From the NCBI GenBank assembly GCA_012295275.1, contig CM022674.1, positions 15,126,953 through 15,161,952 of the forward strand: a DNA stretch of 35,000 nt, given 5' to 3'. How positions within the stretch are numbered: position 1 is the first letter of the stretch; every line of letters begins with the position of its first letter. This DNA is from Chrysomallon squamiferum. Lineage: Eukaryota > Mollusca > Gastropoda > Neomphalida > Peltospiridae. Below are positions 30,120-35,000 of this stretch, one piece after another. The notes under the pieces are model-generated. The model worked only from the letters and a program-made list of their open reading frames with translations. It did no database searches and was not told the origin of the DNA. A program made the position numbers and the translations under genes.

Positions 30120-30490
30120 AGGTAATTCTCAACGATTACCAATGCTGCTTGTGTCTGCGGTCGGAAATCCATTAACTAAAACGCAAGGTGTGACTCGCGA
30201 TACACCGACTTGTCTATCAAACCTAAGCCGACAGATCAGAAAACCAACTTTAAATTGGGTAATGACGAAAATATTCAGGCTGGGGCGATGGATTTCCGAT
30301 TACAAGTGCGATGTTTTCCACTGCTGGTTTGGACTTTAAGAAATCTCAGAAACGATTTCGGGTTTTGGTCGATAACGAATAAGCCGGTGGTAATCTGGGA
30401 GATTTTTCTTTGTCAGTTTGGGCTGGAAATCGTTTTTAGTCAAACACGTCAGCTGCAGGAGAACATCGTTTCTGTACTTTGTGTCTGAAA
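30120..30490 (+). other. GC-balanced island with about 100-codon open frame
   Basis: A plus frame is open from about 30177 to TGA at 30488, with an ATG at 30288 (MDFRLQVRCFPLLVWTLRN). Parts read SIKPKPTDQKTNFKLGNDEN and QLQENIVSVLCV. No good acceptor or donor bounds it and no family is recognised. It is a candidate conserved element or a fragment of an old coding sequence. Confidence 0.2.
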
Positions 30491-30768
30491 ATACCCAAAT
30501 ATCCATGAGAATTCAACGCTATTTTAATATTAATTGACAAAGTTTGAAACGTACTGTGTATGTGATGACACGAAACCAGTGAAGAAAGAAAAGACAGAAA
30601 AAGAAAAGGAATTAATAAATCCTCGCATGTACAACGTCAAAATATGATTAAGGAGAAATAAGTTATAAGCAAGGAATCAAACCACGTCGAAAAAGAGCTA
30701 GACTTGATGATACACCACAAAACATATTTGATGTGAACTTCGAAAAACCAGCCGTAAAACACAGACTG

Positions 30769-30830
30769 AAAAAAAAAAAAAAAAAAAAAAAAAAAAACAG
30801 AAACAAAAAACAAACAAACAAACAAACAAA

Positions 30831-30873
<43 letters not shown>

Positions 30874-30950
30874 ATATACAAATAAATAAATAAATAAATA
30901 CATATACAAACAAACAAACAAACATTTAAATAAATAAATAAATTCAGGTT
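30769..30950. repeat. poly(A)-(AAAC)n-(AAAT)n block
   Basis: 29 A bases, then CAAA units and a long AAAT array with TATACAA breaks. Confidence 0.95.
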
Positions 30951-32500
30951 TAAATAAGTACTGATCATATGTTAATGTTTGCGGTAATTACATTATAAAC
31001 GTCAGTTTATGTCAGAACGAGAAAATACGCACTAAAATAATTAAAATATCAACATTTAGAAACAACGGAGCCTATAAATGCCATGAAAACCATCTATTCC
31101 TCGATCTATATATCCATCAGCTAAAACAAAGCGATTTGAGCATCTGTTATACCTTTAAGTTCAGATTTTGTCTTAATTCAACACAGCTTCAATCTTAACA
31201 CTTGTTAAAAGCAGCCATCAGATGTTTTTTTGGCAAAAGGCTTAGTCAAATAGTATAGAAAAAAAAAATATTCCACAAGACACAATGTTTTGTAATATAT
31301 TAGCTGCCTGGGAAGGTGTCTGTGGTGTTTATATACAACATGCAGGAAACAAAATGAATACAAGATTTAGAAACTGTTTGAAATTATACTAGTTACAATT
31401 ATATAATTATTACTGAAAGATTTCATTAGAGAAATAAATCGTTTTGATAAACAAACAATAACAACAATAACAAAACAAACAAAGAAACAAATATAAACAT
31501 AATAAATACCTAACTAAATGAACAAACAAATAAATGAATGAATAAATAAAACTCTATCAATCAGATACAGATATATGTAAACACATGTTGACATAAACAC
31601 AAATACAGTCAAGAGATCCTCCAAATACCCAGTAAATTACATATACAAATATAAACTAGAAAAACAACACATCGTAAACGCAACAGTACTCACTGGAAAC
31701 AACCACGTACACGCACATACGTACCACAGAGGATTAGTTATAATAATTAAAATGTACCTAATAATCCATAGCTTGTGTACTTTTACTTTATTTTCTGCTA
31801 GGTGTATTAAACATTCATTTTCCGAATTAATTTTCCGAGGACTCAGCTTATATGTACTTTTTGTTGTTGATGATTACTTGAAGAAAACTATACGGAGTAG
31901 AAAAACCCACACAAAAACAACAACAACATCAACAACAACAATAAAAACCCAAAATAAAATAAAAACTAACTGATTAAATTAATCAAAATGTTACTTAGTA
32001 ACAAATTATATTTCAACTGTAATAATTAAATGGCACAAAAGTAAATAGATAATTCTTAACGTTTCTATATAAACGATCAGAACTATATGTTACTGCCTTT
32101 ATCTTCTTCGTTTTTATTTTTGAATATTTGTTTATTTAGTTGGTTAGTTAGCTAGTTAGTTAGTTAGTTACAATTGTTCTACATTTTTATGTTATCAAAG
32201 AAAAATGTTTCATTTACGTATTCTTAAAAACATAAAATATTAGTTCAAAGTAGCTATTTCCTTATTACCAATGTTGTAGTCAGGGGAACTAACTCGAACA
32301 TATAGAACGTAAAGTGCCTATCATTGCTAACTACAAAGTTATCTTTTCTTCAACAACTCTTTAAGTTAACTTAATGTATTACCACAATTTTCACTTATTT
32401 ATTAACACTCACACAGGTTTCAATATCTTAGGAAATTCGATTCCGTTACAAAGTCCAGCAAGCAAACACAATTAATCTGGATTATTTAGATGCGGATTGC
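30951..32500. other. long AT-rich spacer
   Basis: About 1.5 kb of AT-rich DNA. Short AAAC/AAAT runs at 31450-31550, CAACAACATC words at 31916-31942 and TTAG repeats at 32134-32168. CAGGGGAACTAACTCG at 32281 faintly resembles the GGGAGGYAAC element. No gene. Confidence 0.5.
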
Positions 32501-33010
32501 TTATAATAGCTTGTTGAGGAAGCACGTGCAATAAAATGCAATTCCCTTGATTACGATCGTAAATTCCTCCTTTTTCACCGAGGGGCATCAGAGCGACCGG
32601 TGGTAATTTCCGCCACATCGCAGGCGCACCGAGTCGCGAATGAGTCACTTAAAGGCAACAGAATTTACGAGGTGATATAAAGAGAGTAAAAGCTGGTAAA
32701 TTGCTTTTCCATTGTCAGCGTTACTCTCTTCAAATGACATTTACAATGGATTACTCTCAGTGCTAAACTTATTTAGCTAAACTGGTTTATTTCGTTCAGT
32801 TTTGCCGTTCTTTATTGGAGTTTCAGGACGCGAACGCGAATCTGTCCACTGAGATGGTCTCAAACATTGTTCCGCTCGCACAGCGAGGTTTTCATCTGTC
32901 TAAATATCAGCCGCAGCTGGCTTCTTCCTTTAAAATTCTATTTATAGCATTTAATTTCCGCTGTTTGCAATGCTTTAATCATTGAAACAAACGTGTCATT
33001 TAAGCAGAAA
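32500..33010 (+). other. GC-balanced island with AP-1 word and acceptor-bounded frame
   Basis: TGAGTCA at 32640-32646 is an exact AP-1 core. A strong acceptor TTCTTTATTGGAGTTTCAG ends at 32826. The phase-0 frame after it is open for 52 codons (DANANLSTEMVSNIVPLAQR, then GFHLSKYQPQLASSF) to TGA at 32985. A second frame is also open for most of this, which weakens the coding case. TAAT-rich words fit a developmental enhancer equally well. Confidence 0.25.
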
Positions 33011-33058
33011 TAGCAGGACCTATTTAAGATAAATATGGATACCTACAGAAAAAAAAGC

Positions 33059-33089
<31 letters not shown>

Positions 33090-33160
33090 AACGTACATGC
33101 ATATATATTTAAGCATATTACATACATACATGTATATACATATATATATATATAAACATA
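33059..33160. repeat. (AT)n and TATACA units
   Basis: AT run 33060-33085, then CATA/TATA units. Confidence 0.92.
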
Positions 33161-33329
33161 TATACAAAACATACATACAAAATACATAAGAAATGCACAG
33201 ATAGACGTACATGCGGCATAAGACTGAGTAGTTACTGAAACTGTTTAGAACGGGAATAGTCCCAGTGGTCACGATGCGCTGATTTAATCTTGCGACAAGT
33301 GCATTTCCTTTCAGCTGCATTATTTTTAT

Positions 33330-33439
33330 TAGTAGTAGTAGTAGTAGTAGTTGTTCTTGTTGTAGCAGTAGTAGTAAATAATAATAATAATAACAACAAC
33401 AATAACAGCAGAAATAATATTAATAATAAGAATAACCAA

Positions 33440-33487
<48 letters not shown>

Positions 33488-33496
33488 TATTATTAA

Positions 33497-33550
<54 letters not shown>

Positions 33551-33552
33551 CT
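33330..33552. repeat. (AGT)n-(AAT)n-(ATT)n block with long inverted repeat
   Basis: AGT units, AAC/AAT units, a pure AAT run (about 33438-33486) and immediately a pure ATT run (to 33550). The AAT and ATT arms are exact reverse complements with almost no loop. Confidence 0.97.
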
Positions 33553-33639
33553 TATTTTATTTATCTTTTTTTTTCTTTTTTTTTTTTCAATCCAGAATGT
33601 TAAAGTATTGTGAATAATAAGTTAATCGAGGCCACATAT

Positions 33640-34010
33640 TTTCTAATTCACTGGATACAAACACAGTTTCTTTGAGACTGCTAACACGTAATAATCACTT
33701 GATGAATCAAGAGTTACGAGTATAAGGCAGCCAGGACATCGCGTATAGACGCGAATCTGTTGAATTAATCCGCAGAGTCGTCTTTCAATGAAGCAAAATC
33801 GACAGCCGAAATCGAGCGAACTGCCGAAGTATACATTTAATAAGAACCTAATTTCACGACGTTTGCTTTTCAAATGGCTTCTTAGTCTTGTGTGGGAAGA
33901 TTTGGAACATTCAGTTCCTCGCACACTGGGGGTATAATTCTCTCGCTTTTATTTGCTGGGCAAAGATCGGAAATGCATTGAGATTTTGTTCCTAAAATAT
34001 CTGGGTGTTT
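33640..34010 (-). other. GC-balanced island with about 100-codon minus frame
   Basis: A minus frame is open from a stop near 33950 to TAG at 33643. Parts read RSHLKSKRREIRFLLNVYFG and FGCRFCFIERRLCGLIQQ. No splice pair is convincing and no family is recognised. Confidence 0.2.
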
Positions 34011-34136
34011 ATGTTGGTTTAAAAAGAATTTGTTAAAAAAAAAAAAGAGGTGTTTTAAAAAAATATTCTCTTTAATGGATCTGTTTTGTGCGAGAGAAAA
34101 AAAAAGAGCGGTGGAGAGCAACAGTTTAAAAAGAAG

Positions 34137-35000
<864 letters not shown>

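Noticed and set aside
30060-30120. Segment after the CT tract ending in GAG|GTAATT
   Set aside because: The CT tract looks like a huge pyrimidine tract, but every frame ends in TGA within the GACT repeats just before the donor.

Overview
This 35 kb window is animal nuclear DNA of low GC content, saturated with simple-sequence repeats. It contains no complete protein-coding gene that I can recognise and no convincing rRNA, tRNA gene, CRISPR array or bacterial-type operon. The tract mix, the decayed non-LTR retrotransposon with a mollusc/cephalopod-like reverse-transcriptase tail, and two copies of a short GGGAGGYAAC element (I recall similar elements from molluscan non-coding DNA) suggest a mollusc. 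A cephalopod such as an octopus is most likely. This assignment is inference. Such genomes have very long introns and gene-poor spacers, so the window is probably one large intron or an intergenic desert.

Layout. The 1-5.5 kb region holds long CT and AG tracts, a three-copy 17-bp repeat, AGT/ACT hairpin-forming trinucleotides, a GC-rich exon-like block (4361-4467) and the retrotransposon remnant (about 4838-5450). The 5.5-12 kb region is AT-rich spacer with three GC-balanced islands (6.6-7.0, 8.5-8.8, 10.86-11.26 kb), one ending near an ATGGCGGC motif and a donor-like site. The 12-15 kb region holds a possible terminal exon with a hydrophobic C-terminus (12116-12239, minus), a tandem duplication invaded by GA tracts (13.24-13.46 kb) and a 30-bp minisatellite (14.09-14.20 kb). 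The 15-22.6 kb region is mostly microsatellite with one large GC-balanced island (20.2-20.6 kb). At 22.7-24.0 kb there is a CpG- and ETS-motif-rich, promoter-like island. The 24-35 kb region alternates AT-rich spacer and tracts with islands at 26.8-27.35, 28.7-29.2, 30.1-30.5, 32.5-33.0 and 33.6-34.0 kb. Those islands contain splice-site-bounded open frames.

How the parts may work together. On the minus strand four short open frames have credible splice sites: 28977-29054, 24485-24535, 12116-12239 and 4361-4467. The donor phase of 24485-24535 fits the acceptor phase of both 12116-12239 and 4361-4467. A minus-strand gene with alternative 3' exons, one encoding a hydrophobic GPI-signal-like tail, is therefore a testable hypothesis. 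It is not established: open frames of 50-60 codons are expected by chance in dozens in DNA of this composition, and the plus strand offers competing candidates. All exon calls have modest or low confidence, and most repeat calls are secure.
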